DNA of 45,219 bases from positions 1 to 45,219 of the forward strand of contig JAHLWS010000015.1 in assembly GCA_019057795.1 (NCBI GenBank), given 5' to 3'. The stretch's first letter is position 1; the number at the start of each line of letters is the position of its first letter. The notes below the pieces were generated by a model. It was given only the letters and a program-made list of their open reading frames with translations, made no database searches and had not been told where the DNA came from. Position numbers and translations under genes: made by a program. This stretch comes from Promethearchaeota archaeon (lineage in GTDB: Archaea > Asgardarchaeota > Lokiarchaeia > Sigyniarchaeales > SOKP01). Below are positions 34,194 to 42,595 of the stretch, in pieces.

Positions 34194-34439
34194 CTATTTT
34201 TCCCAAGAGCGCATTATTACATGCGTATTAGATTCAATTATCCCTTCAATTAAGTCAATTTTTTTAGCAAAAATGCTGTACAACTCTTCGGACGAATCCA
34301 CTACAATTTCAATTAACACGTCGTAATCGCCAGTTAAAGACATTACGCGTTTGATTTGAGGAATCTCTTTTAATTCGTCAATTACCTTTTCTATTACGCT
34401 CATTCCTAATTTACATAAGGTTATTGCCTTTATTGTCAT
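34194..34439 (-). CDS. Stand-alone Lrp/AsnC ligand-binding (RAM) domain protein
   Basis: The ~81-residue protein from the ATG at 34439 (a TTG at 34448 would add three residues) is a single alpha-beta-beta-alpha-beta RAM domain: TIKAITLCKLGMSVIEKVIDEL, IKRVMSLTGDYDVLIEI with the GDYD loop, and THVIMRSWEK. It has no DNA-binding helix-turn-helix. Such proteins bind amino acids at dimer interfaces and may modulate Lrp-like regulators or transporters. It lies 18 bp downstream of a transporter gene whose own C-terminus is a RAM domain, so both are probably co-transcribed. Confidence 0.85.
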   Translation of the reverse strand: MTIKAITLCKLGMSVIEKVIDELKEIPQIKRVMSLTGDYDVLIEIVVDSSEELYSIFAKKIDLIEGIIESNTHVIMRSWEK

Positions 34440-34457
34440 AATTTCCAACCATATAGT

Positions 34458-35780
34458 CTATATTTCTAATTTATTTATTTCATTTACAAAAAGAATTTTA
34501 ACATTTTTAACTTCGTCTAACTTTTTTATTTGTTTATTTACTAAATAATAAAAATCTTTTATAGAACTGCTTTTAACATTTAGTAAGAGGTCGTGCGTTC
34601 CTGCTAACGTGTCTACGCTAATTACTCCTTGAAATTTCAATAATTTCATTGGTAATTTCTTTAAACTTCCAATTTCGTTGTCTAAAAGAATATACGCGTT
34701 GACAATGTTTTTCAATTCGTGACCGTACCGGAATAAAATTGAGACGATTAATAAAAAGAATACTACCAATAAATTTTCTAACGGGAAATACTCGCCAACA
34801 AAAATTATCCCAAAAATCAAAGCACCTATTGGTTCTATTAGAGTTAAAATGCTATTCCATTGGCTATAGGTCAAATTATAAGGCTTCCAATATATACTCG
34901 TAAGAAAAACAAGCAGAAATGGAAGGATTGTAGAAAAAATTATCAAAAAGATTACATCCCTTCGCATTAGGATATTAAACATATTCGGGAATTCACCATA
35001 AAATTTAACGGTTTCAGTAGTTAAATCAGAAATTGGAAAAATGAGTTGAAAAATCAAAAGAAAAGGAAACATGAATATTACACCTATTAAGAATGTACTT
35101 GATATTTTTATAAGGAGACGGATAATCTTATAGTATTGATTTTTATTAGCAATTTTTAGCTCACGTTTCGAATAAATATCTCTATTTATAGATATTTGAA
35201 AAAAAACGAGACTTAACATGAATAACGTAATGTATATCAACCCCATCAACGAAAATCCGGTTCCATGCAAAGCAGCTTCTTGACTCTTTACGTTTATTAT
35301 GATACCTATTGAAACAACTAACAACAAGAGATATAGTATTTTGAATATATCCAGTTTCTCTGATTTGATTCCGTGTTCGTAAAGAGCTACAAGGATAATA
35401 CTAACTTGAAATCCGATCATTGCTAAAGCAATAGTTTCTGTAACTTTTAAAGCCATAAAATACCAGATAAGTTGCATTATGATGCCAAAAAACCCCATTA
35501 TAGCGAAATAATAGATGTTCCTTAACCTGAAAAACCTTCTATTCTTATGAGTATAAATAATTTTAAGAACTTCAAATGGAATTTTTTTATTTGAAGTGAA
35601 TCTATTGTTTACAAATATCAATAAAATCGCAAGAAGAAACAGAATAACTCCTGATGCTAAAAATCTTAGAAAAATAACCATTAAAATAGAAACTTCGTTG
35701 AACAAACCTAATACTATAACAGGAATAAAACTCCATAGCAAATTTGCTACGATAAGATTGATAATGATTTTATTCTGCAT
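34458..35780 (-). CDS. DMT/EamA-type transporter fused to a C-terminal RAM domain
   Basis: A 440-residue protein. Residues ~1-360 form ten hydrophobic helices in two EamA-like halves; the second ends SILTLIEPIGALIFGIIFVGEYF, a strong EamA signature. Residues ~365-440 form a soluble domain, AYILLDNEIGSLKKLP...LKFQGVISVDTLAGTHDLLLNVK...VKNVKILFVNE, which follows the Lrp/AsnC ligand-binding fold (GTHD taking the place of GDYD). A loop of ~50 residues with FEVLKIIYTHKNRRFFRLRN splits the first half. I infer an amino-acid or metabolite exporter with a built-in ligand sensor. It precedes the stand-alone RAM gene. Confidence 0.8.
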   Translation of the reverse strand: MQNKIIINLIVANLLWSFIPVIVLGLFNEVSILMVIFLRFLASGVILFLLAILLIFVNNRFTSNKKIPFEVLKIIYTHKNRRFFRLRNIYYFAIMGFFGIIMQLIWYFMALKVTETIALAMIGFQVSIILVALYEHGIKSEKLDIFKILYLLLLVVSIGIIINVKSQEAALHGTGFSLMGLIYITLFMLSLVFFQISINRDIYSKRELKIANKNQYYKIIRLLIKISSTFLIGVIFMFPFLLIFQLIFPISDLTTETVKFYGEFPNMFNILMRRDVIFLIIFSTILPFLLVFLTSIYWKPYNLTYSQWNSILTLIEPIGALIFGIIFVGEYFPLENLLVVFFLLIVSILFRYGHELKNIVNAYILLDNEIGSLKKLPMKLLKFQGVISVDTLAGTHDLLLNVKSSSIKDFYYLVNKQIKKLDEVKNVKILFVNEINKLEI

Positions 35781-35957
35781 AATACTTATTACTTTAAATT
35801 GTTTAAATCAAGGTTTTCGATTACGATATATAAAATCACGATCATTTGAATAGTTTTTCTTAAAAAACACCTTGATATTTGGTTCATTTATCCCACAGCT
35901 TTCCCAAAAGATTTGTTGTACCAAAATTAAAAATTTTTTATGTATAGGTAAATTTAG

Positions 35958-35970
35958 ATATATATATTAA
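35958..35970 (+). promoter_or_regulatory. TATA-like box before rocD
   Basis: An alternating TATATATATTA stretch lies ~32-44 nt upstream of the rocD ATG at 36002, with an AGTGA ribosome-binding-like site in between. It fits an archaeal promoter with a short leader. Confidence 0.4.
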
Positions 35971-36001
35971 GAACCCTATAAAAAAAGATTAGTGAAACTA
36001 C

Positions 36002-37261
36002 ATGCCAAGTTCAAAAGATTATATGGAAATGGATGATAAATACTGCGCTCATAATTATCACCCAATTCCCGTTGTTATATCAAAAGCGGAGGGTGTATGG
36101 GTTTACGACCCTGAAGGAAATAAATATATTGATTGTTTATCTGCCTATTCATCCCAAAATACGGGGCATTGTCACCCCGAAATTATAAAAGCTTTAAAAG
36201 AACAAGCAGATAAGGTCACTTTAACATCTCGCGCGTTCTATAACGATATGATGGGTCCCTTTTTAAAAAAATTATGCGAAGTTGTTGGACCACATATTAA
36301 CGATCCAAACAATTCTGGAATAATGGCACTTCCAATGAACACGGGAACTGAAGCAGTCTCCTCCGGTCTAAAAGTTGCGAGAGCTTGGGGTTATATTAAA
36401 AAGAAAATTCCTAAAAACGAGGCAAAAATAATTATTTGCAGAGATAATTTTCATGGAAGGTCAATAACAATAGTAGGATTTAGTACGGATATTGAAGCTG
36501 TAAAATACTATGGAAACTTCGGACCTTACACTCCCGGTTTCGTAATTATTCCGTATGGAGATGCTGAAGAGTTAGAAAATACAATCTTAGAAATCGGCCC
36601 TGAAAAAGTAGCGGCGTTCCTATTTGAGCCAATTCAAGGAGAAGCTGGAGTAAAAATCCCTCCTGAAGGATACTTAAAAAAGGTTAGAGAGATCTGTACA
36701 AAGTACAATGTTCTGATGATCGCTGACGAGATTCAGACTGGTTTTGGAAGAACTGGGGAGTTTTTTGGATGCGACCACGAAAATGTGAAGCCTGATGCGA
36801 TGTTACTTGGAAAGGCGCTTGGAGGGGGTGTTTATCCCGTTTCAGCTGTAGTTACTACTAAAGATATAATTGGCCCTGATGTTATTAAACCTGGAACGCA
36901 TGGAAGCACATTTGGAGGAAACCCGTTGGCTAGTGCGGTTGCTATGAAATCGTTAGAAATTCATATCGACGACCATTTAGCTCAAAGAGCCAAAGAATTT
37001 GGAGGTTATTTTCTAGAAGGGCTTAGAAATATCGCAAAAAAGAAAACTATAGTTCCAATTAAAGAGGTTAGAGGTAAAGGTCTATTAATAGCTATTGAAT
37101 TTGAATCAGATGCAAGGCACATAGTCGAAATGTTTAAAGATAAGGGCGTATTGGCCAAAAATACTCATTCTACAATTATACGTTTTGCCCCACCTCTAAT
37201 TATAACTAAAGACCAAATCGATTGGGCTTTAAAAATTATCGAAGATGTGCTGGTAGCGTAA
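36002..37261 (+). CDS. rocD: Ornithine aminotransferase
   Basis: A 419-residue class III PLP enzyme. The features are CAHNYHPIPVV at the start, GHCHPEIIKAL, NTGTEAVSSGLKVAR for phosphate binding, NFHGRSITIVGFS, FLFEPIQGEAGV, IADEIQTGFGRTG and LLGKALGGGVYPVSAV with the Schiff-base Lys, and STFGGNPLA. These are RocD hallmarks. It transfers the delta-amino group of ornithine to 2-oxoglutarate, giving glutamate 5-semialdehyde (and P5C). It converges on the carbamate kinase/OTC operon, which would supply or consume ornithine. Confidence 0.92.
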   Translation: MPSSKDYMEMDDKYCAHNYHPIPVVISKAEGVWVYDPEGNKYIDCLSAYSSQNTGHCHPEIIKALKEQADKVTLTSRAFYNDMMGPFLKKLCEVVGPHINDPNNSGIMALPMNTGTEAVSSGLKVARAWGYIKKKIPKNEAKIIICRDNFHGRSITIVGFSTDIEAVKYYGNFGPYTPGFVIIPYGDAEELENTILEIGPEKVAAFLFEPIQGEAGVKIPPEGYLKKVREICTKYNVLMIADEIQTGFGRTGEFFGCDHENVKPDAMLLGKALGGGVYPVSAVVTTKDIIGPDVIKPGTHGSTFGGNPLASAVAMKSLEIHIDDHLAQRAKEFGGYFLEGLRNIAKKKTIVPIKEVRGKGLLIAIEFESDARHIVEMFKDKGVLAKNTHSTIIRFAPPLIITKDQIDWALKIIEDVLVA

Positions 37262-37292
37262 AAAATTAAAATTTACTTATTTTTTATATAAT

Positions 37293-38213
37293 TTAATTAT
37301 CGTTAATAAAAAAGTGGGTACCGGATTTTCCCTCTAAAGCTTCTGTAATTTTTTCGATTGAAGTTATAATGGCTTGTTCTCCACCAGATTCTAAGAAATT
37401 TATTACTGCTTGTATTTTAGGACCCATGCTTCCCGGAGGAAAATGGCCTTGTTTCATATATTCTTTTGCATCTGTGGTTGAAACTCTATCGAGGTATTTA
37501 TAATCAATTCTTCCGTAATTTAACGCCACTTTTTCTACATCTGTAGCAATTATTAAAATATCTGCGTTTACTTGTTCGCCTAACTTTGCGCTTGCAAGAT
37601 CTTTATCGATAACGGCTTCAACTCCTTGAAAACGATTTCCTTCTTTAATAACAGGAACGCCCCCACCACCACACGATATCACAATAAAATTCTCCTGAAT
37701 TAACTTTTTAATTTCCCGCGATTGAACTATTCTTATAGGCTTTGGCGAGGGAACTACGCGCCGCCATCCTTTTGCCGTTTTCACACATCTTGGTTGCTTT
37801 CTTTTGTAAACTGGTCCAATTGGTTTGGTGGGGTGTTTAAACGCTCGATCGTTACGATCAACTTCAACATAAGTTAATACGGTAAGGAAATATTTATCAA
37901 GATCAATCCCTAAATGCATAAGTTCTTCATCAAGGGTGGATTCAATTAAAAATCCAATTTGCCCTTGTGTTTCGGCTACTAATATCTGTAAAGGCATTTT
38001 TGTAATCTCATCAGACGCTTCTTGTTGCAAGAGAAGCGCGCCAACTTGAGGACCATTGCCATGGGTAATTATAATATTATATTCATTTGACAATTCTGCA
38101 ATTTGTTTTATAGGAGCCCGTAAATTATTAATCATTTGTTCGGGGGTCCCCCTCTCTCCAGCTTTAATGAGGGCATTGCCCCCGAGAGCAACAATTAAAG
38201 TCTTCAAAGGCAA
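37293..38213 (-). CDS. arcC: Carbamate kinase
   Basis: A 306-residue amino-acid-kinase fold protein: IVALGGNALIKAGERGTPEQM, ITHGNGPQVGALLLQQE, VVPSPKPIRIVQ, CGGGGVPVI, VIDKDLASAKLGEQ and FPPGSMGPKIQAVI are all ArcC signatures. It makes ATP from carbamoyl phosphate and ADP (fermentative direction). It is the last gene of a reverse-strand operon starting with an aldehyde oxidoreductase and lies 58 bp after the carbamoyltransferase gene, its natural partner. No arginine deiminase is in the window. Confidence 0.95.
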   Translation of the reverse strand: MPLKTLIVALGGNALIKAGERGTPEQMINNLRAPIKQIAELSNEYNIIITHGNGPQVGALLLQQEASDEITKMPLQILVAETQGQIGFLIESTLDEELMHLGIDLDKYFLTVLTYVEVDRNDRAFKHPTKPIGPVYKRKQPRCVKTAKGWRRVVPSPKPIRIVQSREIKKLIQENFIVISCGGGGVPVIKEGNRFQGVEAVIDKDLASAKLGEQVNADILIIATDVEKVALNYGRIDYKYLDRVSTTDAKEYMKQGHFPPGSMGPKIQAVINFLESGGEQAIITSIEKITEALEGKSGTHFFINDN

Positions 38214-38271
38214 ACCTCTAATAGTAAGATTATTAACAAAATTGAAAAAATAATAATAGTTAACTTGTTAT

Positions 38272-39210
38272 TTAAAGTTTCCCTCGTAGGAAGAGCATAA
38301 TTGCTTTTTGACCGTGCAATCTGTTTTCTGCTTGATCAAATACAATTGATTGGGAGCCATCAATAACCTCAGCGGTTTGTTCGTAACCTCGCATTGCTGG
38401 TAAACAATTCATAAAAATAGCGTTTGGTTTCGCGACTTTCATTATTTTTAAGGACACTTGATATGGCATGAAAATCTTCTTTCGTTCCTCCTCTTTTTCA
38501 ACCAGAATGCCGTAAGACATCCAAGAATCTGTATAAATTACATCAGAATTTTTCGCTGCCTCAAAAGCGTTATGAATGATGTTCACTTCTGCTCCAGTCT
38601 CCTTTGAAATTTGAGATACTTCGTCAAGAACTATTTTTTCAGGCGTATATTCTGCGCCTTTAGGACAAGCAACATCTAATTTTAGACCAAACATAGCAGC
38701 TATTCGCATTAAATCGTAGGTAACATTGTTATAGGCGTCTCCAAAGTAAGCTATTTTTAAATCTCCCAGTCTACCTTTCTTTTCTTTAATGGTTAAGAAA
38801 TCCCCAATCATTTGGCAAGGGTGCGCGAAATCATCAAGCATATTGATTATAGGAACATCAGCATATTTGGCTAAATCCCAAATATCTTGTCTCTTAAACA
38901 CTCTTGCTGCTATTAAGTTAACGAATCTTGAGGCTGTTTTTGCGGTATCGTGAATATTTTCTTTCTTGCCAAGAGGAGAATCCTTTATCGAATAGAAAAT
39001 CGCATGACCCCCTAATTGTTGCATTCCCGCTTCAAAAGATATTCTAGTTCTTAGCGATGGTTTTTCAAATATCATTAAAAGCGTTTCTCCTTTTAAGGTA
39101 GTGTCAAATTTATCGGGATTTTTCTTAATTTCTATTGCTTTATTTATAATTTTCTCGCATTCCGCCTTCGAAAGGTCAGAAATTTTTGTTAAATGCCGTA
39201 CCATTTTCAA
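38272..39210 (-). CDS. Ornithine carbamoyltransferase-like protein with altered active-site motifs
   Basis: A 312-residue transcarbamylase. The carbamoyl phosphate site is nearly canonical (FEKPSLRTRISFEAGM, about 49-64, where S-x-RTR is normal; and DDFAHPCQMIGD). The ornithine-side motifs deviate: the usual HCLP reads MNCLPAMRG (His to Asn), and the loop that is normally DVWxSMGEE reads DSWMSYGIL. It could still use ornithine, or citrulline phosphorolysis, but another amine substrate is possible. Start at 39210 with an in-frame ATG at 39204 as an alternative. It lies between the FAD dehydrogenase and carbamate kinase genes. Confidence 0.82.
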   Translation of the reverse strand: MKMVRHLTKISDLSKAECEKIINKAIEIKKNPDKFDTTLKGETLLMIFEKPSLRTRISFEAGMQQLGGHAIFYSIKDSPLGKKENIHDTAKTASRFVNLIAARVFKRQDIWDLAKYADVPIINMLDDFAHPCQMIGDFLTIKEKKGRLGDLKIAYFGDAYNNVTYDLMRIAAMFGLKLDVACPKGAEYTPEKIVLDEVSQISKETGAEVNIIHNAFEAAKNSDVIYTDSWMSYGILVEKEEERKKIFMPYQVSLKIMKVAKPNAIFMNCLPAMRGYEQTAEVIDGSQSIVFDQAENRLHGQKAIMLFLRGKL

Positions 39211-39297
39211 TACCAGTTTTACTTTACTATTTCTTTATTTGTTTATTTATTAAATTTATTAGTTTAACTTGATTTATAGGATTATTTCTTTTAATCT

Positions 39298-40464
39298 TTA
39301 CTTTAAATCTTCTACTTTATAAAAATCTCGTCCGTACACGAGTTCATTTAAAATTTCTTTATCTTTTGCATTTAACTTATCTGTTAGTAAGCGACTTAAT
39401 AATTCGGCAAGGCCTGGTCCCAGCATAAAACCTTGTCCACATAAACCCACAGCATTAATATATCCTTCAATATTGTTAACTTTACCGATAATTGGATTAC
39501 CATCTGGCGTCATAGGGTACAAACCACGCCATGTTCTCCTGATCTTTATATTCATTAATCTTGGTAATAATTTAACCATACGTTTTGAGATTTGAGGTAA
39601 GTACGAGCTTGTTTCGCGGCGATCTAAGCCGGGTATATTAGGTTCAGGAGTTAAACAAAAGATAATTTTACCTTCTTTATTTTGATAAAAATAATAATTT
39701 TTTGAGTTTCCAAACTTTGCATCTGTGGCAGGTTTAATATCAATTACCATTGTAGAGAAAAATCTTTTAACTGGCTCTGTAATACCTGCTTCATGGCTTT
39801 CTGGAATGACGGGTAAATCAATATCAATCATATTTCCAATGTTTTTAGCGTGACCTCCTGCTGCATTAATTACATATTGTGTTTTATATTCAGCTTTAGT
39901 AGTTTTAACTCCTAAAACGGCTTTATCTTTAGTTATAATGTCAATAACTTTTTCATTAAACTTATATTCAGCTTCTAATTCTTTAGATTTACGATAAAAT
40001 GAATGAAGAGATAATAACGGAGAAGCATTTCCATCTTTAGGACTATATGTGCCTCCTAATAAATCTTTACTGTTAATCCCAGGTATAAGTTCTTTTATTT
40101 TTTCTTTATCTAAGAAATTTATATCTAACCCGTATTCTTTTTGTTGTCGAACTGTATCTTTTAGCATTTTTTCGTGTTCTTCGGTAAAAGCTAAAAAGGA
40201 GTACCCTCCTTGTTCCCACCAGATGTCATCACCATGTAAATCCTTCCAAGTAGAAAAGACTTCTATAGATCTTTGACATAACCATATCTTACTTTTGAGC
40301 GAATGTGTAGCTCGGATCCCTCCAATAGCGTGCTTATTATCCCCTTGGGCAACGGAAGGAAATGAATCTAAAACGAGTGTTTTAAGTCCATTTTCTGCAG
40401 TAGCTAAGGCCGTTGGAACTCCAACACTTCCTGCACCGATAATAATGACATCGTATTCTACCAG
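39298..40464 (-). CDS. FAD-dependent amino acid dehydrogenase (DAO/SoxB/proline dehydrogenase-like), CTG start
   Basis: A 388-residue protein of the DAO family: EYDVIIIGAGSVGVPTALA (FAD loop) at the start, DNKHAIGGIRATHS, IWWEQGGYSFLAF, INAAGGHAKNIG, TWRGLYPMTPDGNPIIG and CGQGFMLGPGLAELL. The first ATG in frame is far inside (40167) and would lose the FAD loop. There is no ATG/GTG/TTG earlier. An in-frame TAA sits upstream, and a CTG at 40462-40464 lies 8 nt after a perfect GGAGGT. So I call CTG as the start; a base error at the first letter is the alternative. It starts 2 bp after the iron-sulfur flavoprotein that should be its electron-transfer partner. Confidence 0.8.
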   Translation of the reverse strand: MVEYDVIIIGAGSVGVPTALATAENGLKTLVLDSFPSVAQGDNKHAIGGIRATHSLKSKIWLCQRSIEVFSTWKDLHGDDIWWEQGGYSFLAFTEEHEKMLKDTVRQQKEYGLDINFLDKEKIKELIPGINSKDLLGGTYSPKDGNASPLLSLHSFYRKSKELEAEYKFNEKVIDIITKDKAVLGVKTTKAEYKTQYVINAAGGHAKNIGNMIDIDLPVIPESHEAGITEPVKRFFSTMVIDIKPATDAKFGNSKNYYFYQNKEGKIIFCLTPEPNIPGLDRRETSSYLPQISKRMVKLLPRLMNIKIRRTWRGLYPMTPDGNPIIGKVNNIEGYINAVGLCGQGFMLGPGLAELLSRLLTDKLNAKDKEILNELVYGRDFYKVEDLK

Positions 40465-40466
40465 GA

Positions 40467-42551
40467 TTATTTACCTCCTTTCTTTACTTTTACTCTAGCA
40501 AAAGCACTCATAGGAACTTCTATAAATAATGGCCTACTTGTGCCAGGAATAACTTCTTCTGGTAAGACGCCTTCTTCACGAAAAATCCGATTAATTAACG
40601 GCGTACAAGTCTTCCCGCCGCAGGCACCCATTCCAACTTTCGTCAAAGCTTTTAATTCGTTAAAATCTTTAATTCCATATTGAATCCATTTTCGAATTTC
40701 TCCCACAGATACGCGTTCACACCTACAAACTATAACATCGTCGTCAGTATAGGATTTTTGGTATATCTCTAGGGGTTGATCATACGCAGTTTTTTGAAGT
40801 TTGATAGCAACGGCAATTTTTGCTAATTCCGCAGGAATTTTGACGGTAATTAATAGAGTTTTTGGAAACTCTTTAAGAAATCTTGAGCGTTTAACTTCAA
40901 ATTCTCCTAATTCTCGGTCATCGCTTACAACGATAACTTTTTGCCCAACACTTATTTTTTCAGAAGTTAATTCAAGAGGAAATGTAACTGATGGGTAATC
41001 CTTGTCTTTTCGATAGTCAACTAGCGTCACTGCTAATCCCGGGCATACAGCTACGCACTGTCCGCAGCCTATACAATCCTCTTCGTCTTTAAAATATGGT
41101 AATTGCGTGATTAAGTTATCCACGGTCTCAATCTGTTCTTGAGGGCACACAGATGTGCAAGGATTACATGGGATTTCTTGATTGCAATGAAAGAGAGGAA
41201 AAATACCATCTTCTTTTTCAAATATTGTTGTTTCACTGGGAGCTGGAGGTTTTGCCTTCATAATGTTTGCAAATTTTTCCAATTCATCGATATTTTCTTT
41301 GACCTCGATTCCCATTTCATTTAACATTTTTAGGGCTTCAATTCTTCCAGTAAATATCGCAGCTGACGCTTCAGCAATTTCTTGAGCGTCTCCAGCAACC
41401 CTAACTTTCATATTGAATTCTTTTGCTTTATCATAAAATTCATTAACGGGATTTAACCCTACCGCAATTAAGATAGTATCGCAATTAAATGTTCTTTCAG
41501 TTCGGGGAATAAGTTTAAATTTATCGTCTAATTTACCAATTGTGATCGATTCTACTTTGTTTTGGCCGTTTGCAGAAATTATTGTATGATTAGTATAAAT
41601 GGGAACTCCTAACCTTCTAAGTTTATCTTCATGAACTCTATAACCGCCACATAGAGATAGAGCTTCGATCAAACCAATAACTTCTATATTTGCTTGGATA
41701 GCGTGATATCCCGCAATTAATCCAACATTTCCGCCTCCAACTATGAAAACTTTATCGGCAGCTTTAACGAGATCGCGGTTAACTAAAGTTTGAAATGCAC
41801 CCGCACCGTAAACTCCTGGAAGGGTGTTCCCTGGAAAAACTAACATTTTCTCTCTTGCTCCAGTTGCAATTAACAGATAATTCGGCTTAATTAATATGTA
41901 TTCTTCATTGTTCTTCAAAACACCAACTAAATTGTCGCTAAATACAGCTAAAGCCGTGCTATTGAGTAAAATCTTTACTGAGTTCAACGAATTTACAATG
42001 TCACCAAGAATCTCAGCTATATCAATACCGCGCTTACCAGCATATACATCTTCTTGGGAACCAAAAAATTTGTGCGTTTGAAGCACTAATTTGCCGCCAA
42101 GTCTATTTTTATCGTCAATTAGTACGACATCTATTTCACGCTCTCCAAAAAGTTTTGTAGCCGATAATCCAGCTGGACCCGCACCAATAACAAGAACTTC
42201 TGTGTTAATAATATCGATATCGCCAACTTCTACGGCTCCATCTACGAGAGGTAGTTCTGGTAAGCCATTACAACTTCTTATCTCCATTCCATCTGTTAAA
42301 AGTGTCATACACGCTTTCACTGGAATACCATCGGCGATTACATTGCACTGAGAGCATTGTCCATTAGCACAAAACATTCCCTGAGGACTAGAGTCTTTTA
42401 TGTGATGACCAAAAATTTTAATTTTATTAAGAAATAAAGCAGAAGATATAACCATTCCCTCAAATCCGGTTAATAATTTCCCGTCAAATTTGAATTTAAT
42501 TTTCTTTCTTTCAGGAATTTCCAGGATGGGATGCTTGGTTATGTTTTCCAT
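40467..42551 (-). CDS. Multi-iron-sulfur NAD(P)/FAD flavoprotein (HcnA/B, SoxA or PDH alpha-like fusion)
   Basis: A 694-residue fusion. Residues ~15-95 form a [2Fe-2S] domain (C61, C66, C69, C81 in FCANGQCSQC...KAC). Residues ~115-450 form a pyridine-nucleotide flavoprotein (VIGAGPAGLSA; second loop VGGGNVGLIAG). Around 460-530 there are ferredoxin-type clusters (CNPCTSVCP and CIGCGQCVAVCPG). The C-terminus holds a BFD-like [2Fe-2S] domain (CRCERVSVGEIR...GMGACGGKTC). In opine, sarcosine, proline or hydroxyproline dehydrogenases and hydrogen cyanide synthase these parts pair with a DAO-like subunit, as here downstream. It would pass electrons from amino acid oxidation to NAD or ferredoxin. 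Confidence 0.88.
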   Translation of the reverse strand: MENITKHPILEIPERKKIKFKFDGKLLTGFEGMVISSALFLNKIKIFGHHIKDSSPQGMFCANGQCSQCNVIADGIPVKACMTLLTDGMEIRSCNGLPELPLVDGAVEVGDIDIINTEVLVIGAGPAGLSATKLFGEREIDVVLIDDKNRLGGKLVLQTHKFFGSQEDVYAGKRGIDIAEILGDIVNSLNSVKILLNSTALAVFSDNLVGVLKNNEEYILIKPNYLLIATGAREKMLVFPGNTLPGVYGAGAFQTLVNRDLVKAADKVFIVGGGNVGLIAGYHAIQANIEVIGLIEALSLCGGYRVHEDKLRRLGVPIYTNHTIISANGQNKVESITIGKLDDKFKLIPRTERTFNCDTILIAVGLNPVNEFYDKAKEFNMKVRVAGDAQEIAEASAAIFTGRIEALKMLNEMGIEVKENIDELEKFANIMKAKPPAPSETTIFEKEDGIFPLFHCNQEIPCNPCTSVCPQEQIETVDNLITQLPYFKDEEDCIGCGQCVAVCPGLAVTLVDYRKDKDYPSVTFPLELTSEKISVGQKVIVVSDDRELGEFEVKRSRFLKEFPKTLLITVKIPAELAKIAVAIKLQKTAYDQPLEIYQKSYTDDDVIVCRCERVSVGEIRKWIQYGIKDFNELKALTKVGMGACGGKTCTPLINRIFREEGVLPEEVIPGTSRPLFIEVPMSAFARVKVKKGGK

Positions 42552-42595
42552 TTAGAATCATATTTTAAATATTTATTATTATTGATAATAATTAT

